A stretch of DNA of 64,000 nt from Mycolicibacterium brisbanense (GCF_001570425.1 NZ_BCSX01000022.1:46549-110548), one strand, 5' to 3'. Positions 25,128 to 34,985 are shown, counted from the stretch's first letter. Notes: a model not told the origin generated them from the sequence alone. A program made the numbers and translations.

Positions 25128-26203
25128 GTGACCGACATGAGACGGACTACCTGAAGCTCACCGCCTACTTCGCCGAGCGGATGCGCCATGGTCACCGCTT
25201 CGCCGCCGACGCCCTGTTCGACCTGTACGGCAGCAACGACGTCGCCACCAGCGTGATGCTGCGCGGGATCGCCAGTTTCGGTCCGCACCACCATTTGCGC
25301 AGTGATCAGACGCTGAGCATGTCGGAGGATCCGCCGGTGGCGGTTGCGGCGGTGGATGCCGCCGACAAGATCGCTGCGCTCGCCGAGGACACGGTCACGC
25401 TGACCACCCGTGGGCTCATCACGCTCGAACGCGCGCAACTGGTCAGGCGCGGCAGCCCGGCTCCGACCATCCCGGAGACAGCCAAGCTGACGGTCTATGT
25501 CGGCCGGCGCCACCGGGTGGGCGGGATGCCTGCCTATCGTGCCGTGTGCGCCGCGTTGCACAGGCACGGGTTCGCCGGGGCGACAGTGCTTCTCGGGGTC
25601 GACGGGACCGCGCACGGGCAGCGTCGTCGTGCGCGCTTCTTCAGCGGCAATTCCGATGTTCCGATCATGATCATGGCGATCGGCACGCGGCAACAGGTGG
25701 CGGCGGCACTCGGCGAGCTCGACGACCTGCTGGACGAGCCGCTGCTCACCGTCGAGCGGGCACAACTGTGCAAGAGCGGCGGCGAACTGCTGACCCGCCC
25801 GCCGTCCCTGCCCGCGACCGACGCCGAGGGCAGGCCGCTGTGGCAGAAGCTCATGATCCACACGTCCGAGGCCACGCTGCACGACGGTGTCCCGATCCAC
25901 CGGGCCATCGTGCGTCAGCTGCTGCAGTCCGGCACCAGCCGAGGCGCCACGGTCCTGCGTGGCGTGTGGGGATACAGCGGCACCCGGGAACCGCACGGAG
26001 ACAAGCTCTTCCAGATCGGCCGTCAGGTGCCGGTGACCACAATCGTGATCGACACATCTGATCGCATCGCCGCGGCCTTCGATACGGTGGACGAGCTGAC
26101 CAACGGACACGGTCTGATCAGTGCCGAGATGGTCCCGGCGGCTGTGGTGGTCGACGGGGGCGTGCGGTACGGCAGCACAGATCTGGCTCGCCACCACTAC
26201 TAG
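25124..26203 (+). CDS. Triple-DUF190 (PII-like) protein, fluoride-operon accessory
   Basis: 359 residues from GTG 25124, which overlaps the crcB2 stop. It is three tandem copies of the DUF190 domain at about 5-100, 120-220 and 235-345, each opening with a strand like LKLTAYF / AKLTVYV / QKLMIHT, then an Ala-rich helix, GATVLLG or ATVLRG, a histidine- or arginine-rich loop, and a final helix ending LLTVERAQL-like. DUF190 proteins are PII-like and are frequently encoded with crcB, so a role in fluoride efflux control is probable. The fusion of three copies in one chain is unusual. Confidence 0.85.
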   Translation: MSDRHETDYLKLTAYFAERMRHGHRFAADALFDLYGSNDVATSVMLRGIASFGPHHHLRSDQTLSMSEDPPVAVAAVDAADKIAALAEDTVTLTTRGLITLERAQLVRRGSPAPTIPETAKLTVYVGRRHRVGGMPAYRAVCAALHRHGFAGATVLLGVDGTAHGQRRRARFFSGNSDVPIMIMAIGTRQQVAAALGELDDLLDEPLLTVERAQLCKSGGELLTRPPSLPATDAEGRPLWQKLMIHTSEATLHDGVPIHRAIVRQLLQSGTSRGATVLRGVWGYSGTREPHGDKLFQIGRQVPVTTIVIDTSDRIAAAFDTVDELTNGHGLISAEMVPAAVVVDGGVRYGSTDLARHHY

Positions 26204-26228
26204 ACACAAAGGCACCAGGCACAGGAGA

Positions 26229-26247
26229 TAAGCCTAGCCTTACCTTA
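26229..26247 (+). promoter_or_regulatory. IdeR iron box upstream of mbtL
   Basis: TAAGCCTAGCCTTACCTTA matches the 19-bp IdeR consensus TTAGGnTAGnCTnACCTAA at 13 of the 16 defined positions and lies 25 bp before mbtL. It predicts iron-dependent repression. Confidence 0.85.
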
Positions 26248-26271
26248 TCTGCGGGTGTACCGTCGCACTCC

Positions 26272-26541
26272 ATGCAACCGACTACGCCTGACGCCGTCAA
26301 CGCTGCCCTCATCGAAATCCTGCGCGACGACATGAATGTCGACATCCGGCGCGTGACGCGCGAGTCCCGGTTGATCGACGACGCCGGCCTCGACTCCGTG
26401 GCGTTCGCAGTCGGGATGGTGGCAATCGAGGACAAACTCGGTGTCGCGCTCTCCGAACAGGATCTACTCAGCTGCGACACCGTCGGAGAGCTGGAGGCCG
26501 CGATTCTGGCGAAACTGCCTGCGGGGCAGAGCAACCAGTGA
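26272..26541 (+). CDS. mbtL: Acyl carrier protein MbtL
   Basis: 89 residues. The 4'-phosphopantetheine site is Ser42 in [11 protein letters not shown], and the surrounding three-helix pattern is that of a type II acyl carrier protein. MbtL carries the fatty acyl chain that is later put on the lysine of mycobactin. It heads the mbtL-mbtM-mbtN cluster behind an IdeR box and overlaps mbtM by 4 bp. Confidence 0.9.
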   Translation: MQPTTPDAVNAALIEILRDDMNVDIRRVTRESRLIDDAGLDSVAFAVGMVAIEDKLGVALSEQDLLSCDTVGELEAAILAKLPAGQSNQ

Positions 26542-28121
26542 GCACCCTCGCCGCGGCGCTGTCGCAGTCACTGACCACGACCAATGCCGATCTCGTCGTT
26601 TTCGACACCGAGACCCGCACCTGGGCTCGTCATCCGTGGGGCCAGGTCCATGCGCGCGCCGAGAATGTCGCCGAACGCATCGGCGAAGACGGTTCGCGCG
26701 CGGTCGGATTGGTCGGTGAACCGACCGTCGAATTCGTCGCCGCGATCGTGGGGGCGATCCTGGCCGGCGCAGCAGTCTCGATCCTGCCCGGACCGATCCG
26801 TGGCGCGGACCCCGAGCGCTGGGCGCAGTCCACAATGGACCGGTTCACCGGAATCGGTGTGGGCACGGTGTTCAGCCACGGCGGTTATCTGGAGCAACTG
26901 CGAACGGCCCCCGCCGAACTCACCCTGCATGACGATGCCACTGTTGCCCACGCTCGGCGTTCGGCCACATGGCGCGGTCCTGCGTCCGGGCCCACCGACG
27001 TCGCGATCCTGCAGGGCACCGCCGGATCGACGGGCACCCCGCGCACCGCGCAGATCCCGTCGGCGGCCGCACTGGCCAACCTGCGCGGTATCAGCGAGCG
27101 AATCAGCGTGTCCGGCAACGATGTCGGTTGCTCCTGGCTGCCGCTGTACCACGACATGGGCCTGGCGTTCCTGTTGACCACCGCGATCAACGGACTGCAG
27201 GCATGGCAGGCACCGACGACCGCCTTCGCCGCATCCCCCTTCAGTTGGCTGAACTGGCTCTCGGAGAGCAAGGCCACCTTGACCGCGGCGCCGAACATGG
27301 CCTACGGAATGCTTGGCAAGTACGCGAGCCGACTGCAGGGCCTCGACCTGTCTCCCCTACGATTCGCGCTCAACGGCGGCGAGCCCGTCGACTGCGACGG
27401 CACCCAGCGGTTCGGCACGGAGATGGTCCGCTTCGGCTTCGACCCCGGAGCCCTGTGCCCGTCCTACGGCCTGGCCGAATCGTCATGTGCGGTATCGATT
27501 CCCACACCCGGCGTCGGTGTCGCGGTCGACGAGATCACGGTGAAGACCGACACCGGTACCACCACCCAGCGGCTGGCCGTCCTGGGCGCGCCGATCCCTG
27601 GCATGCAGGTGCGCCTGCGGCCCACGAAGGACGACGCGGGTGTCTGTGACCGCGAGGTCGGCGAGATCGAGGTCCGCGGTACGTCGATGATGTCGGGATA
27701 CCTGGGTCAGGAGCCCCGCCACCGCGACGACTGGTTCCCCACCGGGGATCTCGGCTACCTCGTCGACGGACAGTTGGTGGTGTGCGGCCGCGCCAAGGAA
27801 TTGATCACCGTGGCCGGCCGCAACATCTTTCCGACCGAAGTCGAACGGATCGTCGCACAGGTCAAGGGAGTTCGCGAAGGTGCCGTGGTCGCCGTCGGCG
27901 CCAACGAAGGGGCCCCGCGGCCCGGCCTGGTGATCGCGGCCGAATTCCGTGGCGGCGACGAATCCGATGCCCGCAGCGAAGTGGTACAGCGGGTGGCCTC
28001 GGAATGCGGCGTCGTACCGGCCGACGTGGTGTTCGTCGCCCCGGGCTCATTACCCAGAACCTCGTCGGGCAAGCTGCGCCGGCTTGAGGTCAAACGCAAC
28101 CTGGAGATGGTGAAAGCATGA
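26538..28121 (+). CDS. mbtM: Fatty acyl-AMP ligase MbtM
   Basis: 527 residues, a GTG-started adenylate-forming enzyme overlapping mbtL by GTGA. Motifs: [18 protein letters not shown] (phosphate-binding loop), [38 protein letters not shown] (hinge region) and the late lysine in SGKLRRLE. It activates a long-chain fatty acid as the acyl-AMP and loads it on MbtL. The replacement of the usual YTSGSTG start by LQGTAGSTG fits FAAL-type ligases. Confidence 0.92.
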   Translation: MSTLAAALSQSLTTTNADLVVFDTETRTWARHPWGQVHARAENVAERIGEDGSRAVGLVGEPTVEFVAAIVGAILAGAAVSILPGPIRGADPERWAQSTMDRFTGIGVGTVFSHGGYLEQLRTAPAELTLHDDATVAHARRSATWRGPASGPTDVAILQGTAGSTGTPRTAQIPSAAALANLRGISERISVSGNDVGCSWLPLYHDMGLAFLLTTAINGLQAWQAPTTAFAASPFSWLNWLSESKATLTAAPNMAYGMLGKYASRLQGLDLSPLRFALNGGEPVDCDGTQRFGTEMVRFGFDPGALCPSYGLAESSCAVSIPTPGVGVAVDEITVKTDTGTTTQRLAVLGAPIPGMQVRLRPTKDDAGVCDREVGEIEVRGTSMMSGYLGQEPRHRDDWFPTGDLGYLVDGQLVVCGRAKELITVAGRNIFPTEVERIVAQVKGVREGAVVAVGANEGAPRPGLVIAAEFRGGDESDARSEVVQRVASECGVVPADVVFVAPGSLPRTSSGKLRRLEVKRNLEMVKA

Positions 28122-29284
28122 CAGCGACCCAACCGGCGACGACCACCACCGTCGAGGAATACCGTGAGTTGCTCGCCAAGGCCTTCGACTCGTCCGTGGC
28201 GGCCTGGACAGCCGAAGCCGAAGCGACCGAACGCTTTCCGCGTCAGCTCATCGAACACCTCGGGCGTTCGGGCGTGTTCACCGAAAAATGGGGCGACGGT
28301 CAACACCCCGACATGGCCAAGCTGTTCGAGCTGGCTTTCGCGCTGGGCCGCACCGGCTCTGCGGGCATCGGAGTAGGCGTCAGCCTGCATGATTCGGCGA
28401 TCGCCCTGCTGCGGCGCTTTGGCAAGTCGGAATATCTCCGCACCATCTGCGAGCAGGCGGTCCGCGGCGAAGCGGTGCTGTGCATCGGAGCCTCCGAGGA
28501 ATCCGGCGGCTCCGACTTGCAGATCGTCGAAACCGAAGTACGCACGGCCCGAGACGGTTTCGAGGTCAAGGGCATCAAGAAGTTCGTATCGCTGTCCCCC
28601 GTCGCCGATCACATCCTGGTGGTGGCCCGCAGCGTCGATCATGACCCGACCAGCCGGCACGGCAATGTCGTCGTGATCGCCGTACCCACCAGCCAGGTCG
28701 AGGTGCAGGCGCCGTACCGCAAGGTCGGCGCGGGCCCGCTGGACACCGCGGCGGTCCACATCGACACCTGGGTGCCCGCGGACGCCCTGGTCGCGCGGGC
28801 GGGAACCGGTCTGGCGGCGATTTCCTGGGGCCTGGCCCACGAACGCATGTCCATCGCCGGGCAGGTGGCGGCCGGCGCCCAGCGCGTCATCGGAATCACG
28901 TTGGCGCGCATGATGAAACGGCGGCAGTTCGGCCGCACCCTCTACGAGCATCAGGCACTGCGGATGCGCATCGCCGACCTGCAGGCCCGCGTCGACATGC
29001 TGCGCTACAGCCTGATGGGCATCGCCGCGCAGGGCAAGCTCGACATGCGCGCCGCCGCCGCGATCAAGGTGAGCGCTGCGCGGCTGGGAGAAGAAGTGCT
29101 CTCGGAGTGCATGCACATCTTCGGCGGCTCAGGATATCTCGTCGACGAGACGCCACTGGGCGCGTGGTGGCGTGACATGAAGCTGGCCCGCGTCGGCGGC
29201 GGCACCGACGAGGTGTTGTGGGAGCTGGTGGCCGCCGCGATGAAGCCGGATTACGACGGCTACGCCGAGTTCGGTCAGGCCTGA
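28118..29284 (+). CDS. mbtN: Acyl-ACP dehydrogenase MbtN
   Basis: 388 residues, FAD-dependent acyl-CoA dehydrogenase fold: an N-terminal helical domain, [19 protein letters not shown] (substrate and flavin region), a beta-barrel ([20 protein letters not shown]), and the C-terminal signature [22 protein letters not shown] with [11 protein letters not shown]. In mycobactin synthesis it introduces the double bond into the acyl chain on MbtL. It overlaps mbtM by ATGA. Confidence 0.92.
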   Translation: MTATQPATTTTVEEYRELLAKAFDSSVAAWTAEAEATERFPRQLIEHLGRSGVFTEKWGDGQHPDMAKLFELAFALGRTGSAGIGVGVSLHDSAIALLRRFGKSEYLRTICEQAVRGEAVLCIGASEESGGSDLQIVETEVRTARDGFEVKGIKKFVSLSPVADHILVVARSVDHDPTSRHGNVVVIAVPTSQVEVQAPYRKVGAGPLDTAAVHIDTWVPADALVARAGTGLAAISWGLAHERMSIAGQVAAGAQRVIGITLARMMKRRQFGRTLYEHQALRMRIADLQARVDMLRYSLMGIAAQGKLDMRAAAAIKVSAARLGEEVLSECMHIFGGSGYLVDETPLGAWWRDMKLARVGGGTDEVLWELVAAAMKPDYDGYAEFGQA

Positions 29285-29303
29285 CGTCGGGGCCCTCGGC
29301 AGA

Positions 29304-29906
29304 TCAGGGGCGCGACAACGTGTAGAGCGCCATGCGCCGGTTGGACATGTCGTGTTCACCGAGGAACGTGCATCCCGCCCACTCGCACAGCCTGCGGGCA
29401 CCGGCGTTGCGGTGATCCGGGTCGAACATGATGCGCCGGCAGTTCGGCTCGAGCTCGAAGACGCTGGCGACGATGCGCGGCAACAGGAACGCGGCGAGAC
29501 CACGGTTGACGTACCGCAGGTCCGCGATCGCCGCGTGGATGCCGATGTCGTGGGGTTCGGCGGCGTATCGCGGCGCGATCGAATCCTTCGCGGCGCGATA
29601 CAGCTCGATATAGCCGACGGGTTCGCCGTTGAGGCTGCCGATGAAGGGCCGGGAGTATTCACCGTCGGCCTGGGCCTGCAGGTGACACCGCCAGCGCTCG
29701 GGCGGCCAGTCGTATTCCCAGGCCTCGACCAGGTGTGGCCGGTTCATCCACTCGGAGACCATCTCGGCGTCCGCGTCCGGATCGGCCGGCCGGATCGCAT
29801 ACGGATCGGCCACGATCGGGGTGGGCGGTGCGGCCACGGCCCGTACCGCGTCGGATATGTCGGTCAGTTCGCGCTTGAGGATGGGCGCATCATCGATCTC
29901 GGTCAT
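29304..29906 (-). CDS. mbtK: Lysine N-acyltransferase MbtK
   Basis: 200 residues of GNAT fold that move the acyl chain from MbtL to the epsilon-amino group of lysine in mycobactin. The siderophore-GNAT pattern is present: [58 protein letters not shown] (with the catalytic-region His), and [20 protein letters not shown], ending [20 protein letters not shown]. It is convergent with mbtN and has its own IdeR box. Confidence 0.92.
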   Translation of the reverse strand: MTEIDDAPILKRELTDISDAVRAVAAPPTPIVADPYAIRPADPDADAEMVSEWMNRPHLVEAWEYDWPPERWRCHLQAQADGEYSRPFIGSLNGEPVGYIELYRAAKDSIAPRYAAEPHDIGIHAAIADLRYVNRGLAAFLLPRIVASVFELEPNCRRIMFDPDHRNAGARRLCEWAGCTFLGEHDMSNRRMALYTLSRP

Positions 29907-29932
29907 TTGATCGCCGAGCCTACCGCAGCAAC

Positions 29933-29951
29933 TGAGGGTAGGTTTACCTAC
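29933..29951 (-). promoter_or_regulatory. IdeR iron box upstream of mbtK
   Basis: TGAGGGTAGGTTTACCTAC (plus-strand reading) fits the IdeR consensus at 13 of 16 defined positions, 27 bp before the mbtK start on the minus strand. Its right half overlaps the last codons of the DUF488 gene. Confidence 0.8.
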
Positions 29952-30318
29952 CTTGCGCGGGTGAGAGCAGTTTCTTCAGCACCACCAGGTGACTCAAATC
30001 CACCTCGCGGGTCGCCGTCACCAGCGTGACCGGACCCTTGCGCACGATGGCGCGCAGTTTTTCGAGCGCCTCTGCTGCCGGCGAGGCCTCCAACTCCACG
30101 GTGTAGCGCGTGGCGAATTCGTCGAAGCGCTCGGCTTGGTGGTTGTACCAGTGCCGCAGCTCGGTCGACGGCGCCACGTCAGGCATCCAATGCCCGACCC
30201 TCGGGTCCGTCTTGCGGAGTCCCCGCGGCCACAGCCGGTCCACCAAGACCCGCGTCCCCTCGTCGGGCGCCGGTTGGTCATACACCCGCGCCAACCGGAT
30301 CCGATGTATCGCCGCCAT
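29944..30318 (-). CDS. DUF488-family protein
   Basis: 124 residues from ATG 30318. The family's opening RLARVYD...[14 protein letters not shown], the helix pair [20 protein letters not shown] and the strand [11 protein letters not shown] are recognisable. DUF488 proteins are small alpha/beta proteins linked to oxidative or metal stress; the biochemical role is unsettled. The ATG fits family length; a longer frame upstream runs through the antisense of the next gene. It is followed without a gap by the mbtK promoter. Confidence 0.85.
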   Translation of the reverse strand: MAAIHRIRLARVYDQPAPDEGTRVLVDRLWPRGLRKTDPRVGHWMPDVAPSTELRHWYNHQAERFDEFATRYTVELEASPAAEALEKLRAIVRKGPVTLVTATREVDLSHLVVLKKLLSPAQGR

Positions 30319-30337
30319 CACATGCGATGGTAGGAGC

Positions 30338-30538
30338 ATGGATGTCGATCGCGTTGCCGATCTGGTGCGCTGGGAGGATTCCGGCGCGCACTGGCAGGTG
30401 ATCGCCCGGACTCCCGACAGCATCACCATCGCGCTGCTGCGGTGCGATGGCGGCGAGGAGGTCGAGCGGTTCACCTCGACCGACCCCCGCCTGCTCGAAT
30501 TCGTGGGCTCCAGGGCGGGTAGCGAGGGCTCCCGGTGA
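30338..30538 (+). CDS. Small hypothetical protein
   Basis: 66 residues from ATG 30338, preceded by taggag. Short acidic beta-rich protein (MDVDRVADLVRWEDSGAHW, DSITIALLRCDGGEEVERFT), no membrane segment. Starts 19 bp from the divergent DUF488 gene. It is translationally coupled (GTGA) to a 34-residue frame that precedes the patatin gene. No family assigned; one cysteine. Confidence 0.55.
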   Translation: MDVDRVADLVRWEDSGAHWQVIARTPDSITIALLRCDGGEEVERFTSTDPRLLEFVGSRAGSEGSR

Positions 30539-30639
30539 AGGTTGGAAGCCGCGCCGAACGTGCGTGGTATGCGGCAGCCGAAGCACTGACCTCGCTGCCC
30601 GACGCCGAGGTGCTGGCGATCACCAAACCAGGGCAGTGA
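30535..30639 (+). CDS. Very small protein ahead of the patatin gene (34 aa)
   Basis: GTG 30535 overlaps the stop of the 66-residue gene and encodes 34 residues (VGSRAERAWYAAAEALTSLP ...) ending one base before the patatin start. Helical, Ala-rich. The exact packing between genes supports translation, but it is short and could be a leader only. Confidence 0.35.
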   Translation: MKVGSRAERAWYAAAEALTSLPDAEVLAITKPGQ

Positions 30640-30640
30640 C

Positions 30641-32320
30641 ATGGAGTTCACCGATGCGGTTCTGAACCGGTTGGTCCGGCGTTCGGCCCCGCTGGAGATC
30701 CCCGAGGTGGAGCCGGTCGACGACGTCGACGAAACCGCATTCGAGGAAGTCTCGGCGCCACCGACCGCCGAACCCACCCTGCTGCTGCAGAAGATGGAGA
30801 ATCGGCTCGTCCGGCTCGGACTCGCCCATGCCGACGTGCTGACCGGCACCGAGATGCGCAAGCTGCGCTATGTCCTGAACTTCGCCCGGCTGGGCGACTT
30901 CGAACCGGGTGCCGCGGGCCCGCACGGAACGCGCGGACGGGGCGATGTCGCGGTCGGCGCGCAGGTGGGCCCATGGCGATCACGAGTGATCGACGCGCTA
31001 CACGGGCCGCTCCGCGAAGAACGCGACGCCGTCATCGCACTGACCACGGCCCGGGAGGCACTGGACCGCCTCACCGACGACCAGACGGAGCAGCGCGACC
31101 TGCTCATCGAGCGACACCGCAACGACTTCTCTTCCGCCGAACTGGATTCCGAAGTCGGATACAAGAAGTTGGTGACGGTCCTGGGCGGTGGCGGAGGTGC
31201 GGGATTCGTCTATATCGGCGGCATGCAGCGGCTGCTGCACGAGGGCCATGTGCCCGACTACATGCTTGGGTCATCCTTCGGAGCGATCATCGGCGCCGTG
31301 GTCGGGCGCACCCTGCCGGTGCCGATCGACGACTACGTCGAGTGGGCCAAGACCGTGTCCTACCGCGCGATCCTCGGCTCAGAGCGGTTACGCCGCAGGC
31401 ACGGACTGACCGGCGTGTTCTCACTCCGCTTCGACGCGTTCGCGCACACCATGTTCAGCCGCGCGGACGGAGACCGGATGCGCATGTCGGACATGGCGAT
31501 TCCGTTCGACGCCGTGGTGGCCGGGGTGCGCAAGCGGTCGTTCGCCGCATTGCCGTCGCGATTCCGGCGCCCGGAGCTGGCCGGGTTGCGCCTGCTACCC
31601 GTGCTTCCGGTGGGTGTCGGTCCGCTGGTCGCGGCCCGCATGTGGCAGGTCGCCTCGTTCATCGATTCGCGGGTGGTGAAGCCCATCGTCGTCGGCGGGG
31701 ACGATCTGACCCGCGAATTCAACGTCGTCGACGCCGCGTCGTTCTCCTCGGCGATTCCGGGCGTGCTGCATCACGAGACGAACGATCCACGCATGGAACC
31801 GATTCTGGACGAGCTGTGTCAGAGCCACGATGTCGCCGCGCTCGTCGACGGAGGCGCGGCCAGCAACGTGCCGATCGAATTGGCGTGGAAACGCGTGCGG
31901 GACGGGCGATTGGGCACCCGCAACGCCTGCTACCTGGCGTTCGACTGCTTCCATCCGCAGTGGGACCCCAGGCATCTGTGGCTCGTGCCGATCACGCAGG
32001 CCGTGCAGTTGCAGATGGTGCGTAACGCGCCGTATGCCGATCACCTCATCCGTTTCGGGCCGACCCTGTCGCCGGTCAACCTGGCACCGTCGGTCGCCAC
32101 CATCGACCGGGCGTGCGAGTGGGGCCGCAACAGTGTCGACGCCGCGATCCCGTTGACATCGGCACTGCTGCAACCGATCTGGTGGCACGGTGACCAACCG
32201 CCGGTCATCGGTACCCGCAAGACGTTGGTGAAGTCGGTCGCGTCACCGATGAGTGCGGTGATGTCGGCCATCAAACTGCCGACCGGCTTCGGACGCTGGC
32301 GCAACCGTCGGCTGACCTGA
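30641..32320 (+). CDS. Patatin-like phospholipase
   Basis: 559 residues. An N-terminal extension of about 180 residues (helical, with Glu-rich start) precedes the patatin core: the oxyanion loop GGGGGAGFVYIGG, nucleophile Ser212 in GSSFG, and catalytic Asp403 in VDGGAASNV. The serine-aspartate dyad hydrolyses acyl chains from phospholipids or triacylglycerol. Length and extension resemble the large mycobacterial patatin-like proteins. The protein lacks a signal peptide, so it is likely cytosolic or peripheral to the membrane. Confidence 0.9.
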   Translation: MEFTDAVLNRLVRRSAPLEIPEVEPVDDVDETAFEEVSAPPTAEPTLLLQKMENRLVRLGLAHADVLTGTEMRKLRYVLNFARLGDFEPGAAGPHGTRGRGDVAVGAQVGPWRSRVIDALHGPLREERDAVIALTTAREALDRLTDDQTEQRDLLIERHRNDFSSAELDSEVGYKKLVTVLGGGGGAGFVYIGGMQRLLHEGHVPDYMLGSSFGAIIGAVVGRTLPVPIDDYVEWAKTVSYRAILGSERLRRRHGLTGVFSLRFDAFAHTMFSRADGDRMRMSDMAIPFDAVVAGVRKRSFAALPSRFRRPELAGLRLLPVLPVGVGPLVAARMWQVASFIDSRVVKPIVVGGDDLTREFNVVDAASFSSAIPGVLHHETNDPRMEPILDELCQSHDVAALVDGGAASNVPIELAWKRVRDGRLGTRNACYLAFDCFHPQWDPRHLWLVPITQAVQLQMVRNAPYADHLIRFGPTLSPVNLAPSVATIDRACEWGRNSVDAAIPLTSALLQPIWWHGDQPPVIGTRKTLVKSVASPMSAVMSAIKLPTGFGRWRNRRLT

Positions 32321-32323
32321 TCG

Positions 32324-33070
32324 CTATCCGCCGCGGCGGGGCGGCCAGACCGGCGCCCCGAGTTCACGCGATACGGTGCGTGCGGTATCCCGCAGCGCGT
32401 CGACGGCCTCGGGGTCCAACGGCCAACGCGCTGCGGGGACCACCAGTCCGATCGCCCCCGCGGCCTCTCCGGACGCGTCGAAAATGGTTGCCGCAACCGA
32501 ACATTCCCCGAGCACCGCCTCCTCGGCCTCCGTCGCGATGCCGGTGCCGCGGATCTGGACGAGTTGGCCGGCGAGCTCAGCGGCGTCGGTGACCGTCTCG
32601 CCCGTCATACCGCGCAGCTCCCCCGACGGGTAGTCGGCCGCGTAGGCCAGCAGTGCCTTGCCCAGTGCGCTGGCATGCGCCGGGATCACGATGCCCACCT
32701 CGGGCATCTGCCGGGTGCCGTCGGGACGCGGTTCGTGCGCCACCACCACGACCTCGTCGAACAACAACACCCCGGTGCGCACCGCACATCCGGTCCGGCG
32801 GGCCAACCCTTCGGTCCACACCGCGACGCGCGACCGTAGTTCGAGCGTGTCCAGATAGACGTTGCCCATCCGCAATGTCGCGGGGCCCAGCCGGTAGCGG
32901 CCGGAATCCACCTCCTGCTGCACCATGCCGTGCGCCAACAACGTCCGCACCAGGCCGTGCACCGTCGACGGGGCGAGCTCGATCGCCGAGGCGATCTCCC
33001 CCAGGCTCATCCGCCGACCGCCTTGCAGCACCGTGAGGATGCGAAGGGCGCGATCCACCGCCTGAATCAC
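32324..33070 (-). CDS. IclR-family transcription regulator (glycerol/dihydroxyacetone operon)
   Basis: 248 residues. The N-terminal winged helix (AVDRALRILTVLQGG ... ASAIELAPSTVHGLVRTLLA) and the C-terminal effector domain (HASALGKALLAYAADYP and GIATEAEEAVLGECSVAATI) define IclR/GylR. It is divergent from an aquaglyceroporin and DhaKLM genes, and the shared spacer contains a perfect palindrome. It probably represses, or activates, the uptake operon in response to glycerol or a derivative. Confidence 0.92.
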   Translation of the reverse strand: MIQAVDRALRILTVLQGGRRMSLGEIASAIELAPSTVHGLVRTLLAHGMVQQEVDSGRYRLGPATLRMGNVYLDTLELRSRVAVWTEGLARRTGCAVRTGVLLFDEVVVVAHEPRPDGTRQMPEVGIVIPAHASALGKALLAYAADYPSGELRGMTGETVTDAAELAGQLVQIRGTGIATEAEEAVLGECSVAATIFDASGEAAGAIGLVVPAARWPLDPEAVDALRDTARTVSRELGAPVWPPRRGG

Positions 33071-33130
33071 GACGACCTCCTCGTGCCGAAGACGCTCTTG
33101 TGCTCACAGCAGCATAAGCGTATGTTCCAG

Positions 33131-33157
33131 ATCACATTCGATAATGTCGAATGTGAT
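33131..33157. promoter_or_regulatory. Palindromic operator for the IclR regulator
   Basis: ATCACATTCGA-TAATG-TCGAATGTGAT: a perfect 11-bp inverted repeat with a 5-bp spacer, between the divergent IclR and aquaporin genes (61 bp from the IclR start, 65 bp from the aquaporin start). Suited to binding an IclR dimer. Confidence 0.8.
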
Positions 33158-33221
33158 ACGAGATAGCCGATTCTCAGTCGGCAAGTGATGTGTCATATCC
33201 CAACTCTCTGGAGCGCACGAC

Positions 33222-33974
33222 ATGGACGAGCCGTCAATCACTCAAAAACTCGCCGCGGAGGCCTTCGGCACCGCGTTCCTGGTGTTCATCGGCGTGGGCT
33301 CGGTACCCGCGACGATCATCATCAACGGTCATGCGCCGTTCACGATGGCCGACCTCGGCGTCATCTCATTCGCCTTCGCCACGGTCGTCGTCGCGACCGT
33401 CTACGCGCTCGGGCACATCTCGGGCAACCACATCAATCCGGCCGTCACCGTCGGTTTGGCCGTGACCGGCCGGTTCCCATGGTCCCGGGTTCCGGCTTAC
33501 GTGGCCGCACAACTCGTCGGTGCGACCGTCGGAGCCGCAGCCATCCTCGGCGTACTGGGCACCCGCGCGCGTGACGCCGGCCTGGGCATCGCCACCTACA
33601 GCGGCGACATCAGTGCCGTACAGGCGTTTTTCGCGGAGTTCGTAGGTACGTTCATACTCGTGTTCACCGTGTTCGGCGTGATACACCGCAAGGCGTCGGC
33701 AGGTTTCGCCGGTGTGGCGATCGGCCTCGTCGTGTTCGCCGCGATCATTCCGCTGGCGCCGACGACGGGCGCGTCGATCAACCCCGCCCGGACCTTCGGC
33801 CCGATGCTCATCCAGCAGATCGCCGGCGGCTCGGTGGCCTGGCACCAGTTGCCGATCTATCTCGCCGCGGAATTCCTCGCAGGCGCGCTCGCCGCACTCG
33901 CCTACGTCGCAATCTCGCGCACCCGCGCCGACACCGCGAATCTCTCCGTCCACGCAGCACCGACCGCAGTCTGA
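33222..33974 (+). CDS. Aquaglyceroporin / glycerol facilitator (MIP family)
   Basis: 250 residues, six membrane helices. The two pore-lining half helices carry Asn-Pro-Ala: HISGNHINPAVTV and GASINPARTFGP, the second followed by Arg as in all MIP channels. It starts the glycerol operon and is followed 11 bp later by dhaK. By context it admits glycerol or dihydroxyacetone, although selectivity cannot be read from the motifs alone. Confidence 0.92.
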   Translation: MDEPSITQKLAAEAFGTAFLVFIGVGSVPATIIINGHAPFTMADLGVISFAFATVVVATVYALGHISGNHINPAVTVGLAVTGRFPWSRVPAYVAAQLVGATVGAAAILGVLGTRARDAGLGIATYSGDISAVQAFFAEFVGTFILVFTVFGVIHRKASAGFAGVAIGLVVFAAIIPLAPTTGASINPARTFGPMLIQQIAGGSVAWHQLPIYLAAEFLAGALAALAYVAISRTRADTANLSVHAAPTAV

Positions 33975-33985
33975 GGAGCCGAATT

Positions 33986-34984
33986 GTGAAGAAACTGATC
34001 AACGATCCCGCCGACGTCGTCGCCGAATCGCTTCGCGGCATGGCCATGGCCCATCCGGAACTGCGCGTCGACCACGCCAACCGCATCGTCTACCGCGCTG
34101 ATGCCCCGGTCGCGGGCAAGGTCGGCCTCATCTCCGGCGGCGGGTCCGGGCACGAGCCCCTGCACGCCGGCTTCGTCGGCCGCGGCATGCTCGACGCCGC
34201 CTGCGCCGGTGAGGTTTTCACATCACCGGTGCCCGACCAGATGCTCGAGGCGACCATCAAGGTCAACAGTGGCGCGGGCGTGCTGCACATCGTGAAGAAC
34301 TACACCGGTGACGTCATGAACTTCGAGATGGCCGCCGAACTGGCTGCCGGCGAGGGCATCACGGTCGAGTCGGTCGTCGTCGACGACGACGTCGCGGTGC
34401 AGGACAGCACCTTCACCGCCGGGCGGCGCGGCGTCGGCGCCACCGTGCTGGTCGAGAAGATCGCCGGGGCCGCGGCCGACGAGGGCAGGCCGCTGACCGA
34501 GGTCGCCGAGGTGGCGCGCCGGGTCAACGCCGCAGCACGCAGCATGGGAGTCGCCTTGACGTCGGGCACGGTTCCCGCGGTGGGCCACCCTACGTTCGAG
34601 CTGTCCGACACCGAGATCGAGCTCGGCATCGGCATCCACGGCGAGCCCGGTAGGCAGCGCGTGCCGCTGCAGCCCGCCCGGGCCGTCGCCGAACTCCTCG
34701 TCGAGCCGATCTTGTCCGACCTCGACTTCACCGGCGCAGACCCCGTGGTGTTGTTCCTCAACAGCATGGGCGCCACGCCCCTGATCGAGCTGTACGTGAT
34801 GTACGCCGAAGTGGCGGCCATCCTGGAGAAGGCGGGCGTGCAGATCGCGCGCTCACTCGTCGGGCCGTACATCACGAGCCTGGACATGGCGGGCTGCTCG
34901 GTCACCCTGCTACGCGCTGACGACGAATTGCTGCGGCTGTGGGACCACCCGGTCGACACACCCGCGTTGCGGAGAGGATGCTGA
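33986..34984 (+). CDS. dhaK: Dihydroxyacetone kinase subunit DhaK
   Basis: 332 residues from GTG 33986 with a gaggag site. The substrate binds covalently as a hemiaminal to a histidine; here His218 in IGIHGEPG. GLISGGGSGHEPLHAGFVG and VNSGAGVLHIVKNYTGDVMNFE are the other family hallmarks. It works with DhaL and DhaM to phosphorylate dihydroxyacetone using PEP through the PTS instead of ATP. dhaL follows after one base. Confidence 0.95.
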   Translation: MKKLINDPADVVAESLRGMAMAHPELRVDHANRIVYRADAPVAGKVGLISGGGSGHEPLHAGFVGRGMLDAACAGEVFTSPVPDQMLEATIKVNSGAGVLHIVKNYTGDVMNFEMAAELAAGEGITVESVVVDDDVAVQDSTFTAGRRGVGATVLVEKIAGAAADEGRPLTEVAEVARRVNAAARSMGVALTSGTVPAVGHPTFELSDTEIELGIGIHGEPGRQRVPLQPARAVAELLVEPILSDLDFTGADPVVLFLNSMGATPLIELYVMYAEVAAILEKAGVQIARSLVGPYITSLDMAGCSVTLLRADDELLRLWDHPVDTPALRRGC

Positions 34985-34985
34985 C

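Noticed and set aside
24278..26215. 645-codon minus-strand frame opposite crcB1, crcB2 and the DUF190 gene
   Set aside because: Spans three coupled real genes on the other strand; composition is that of an antisense frame.
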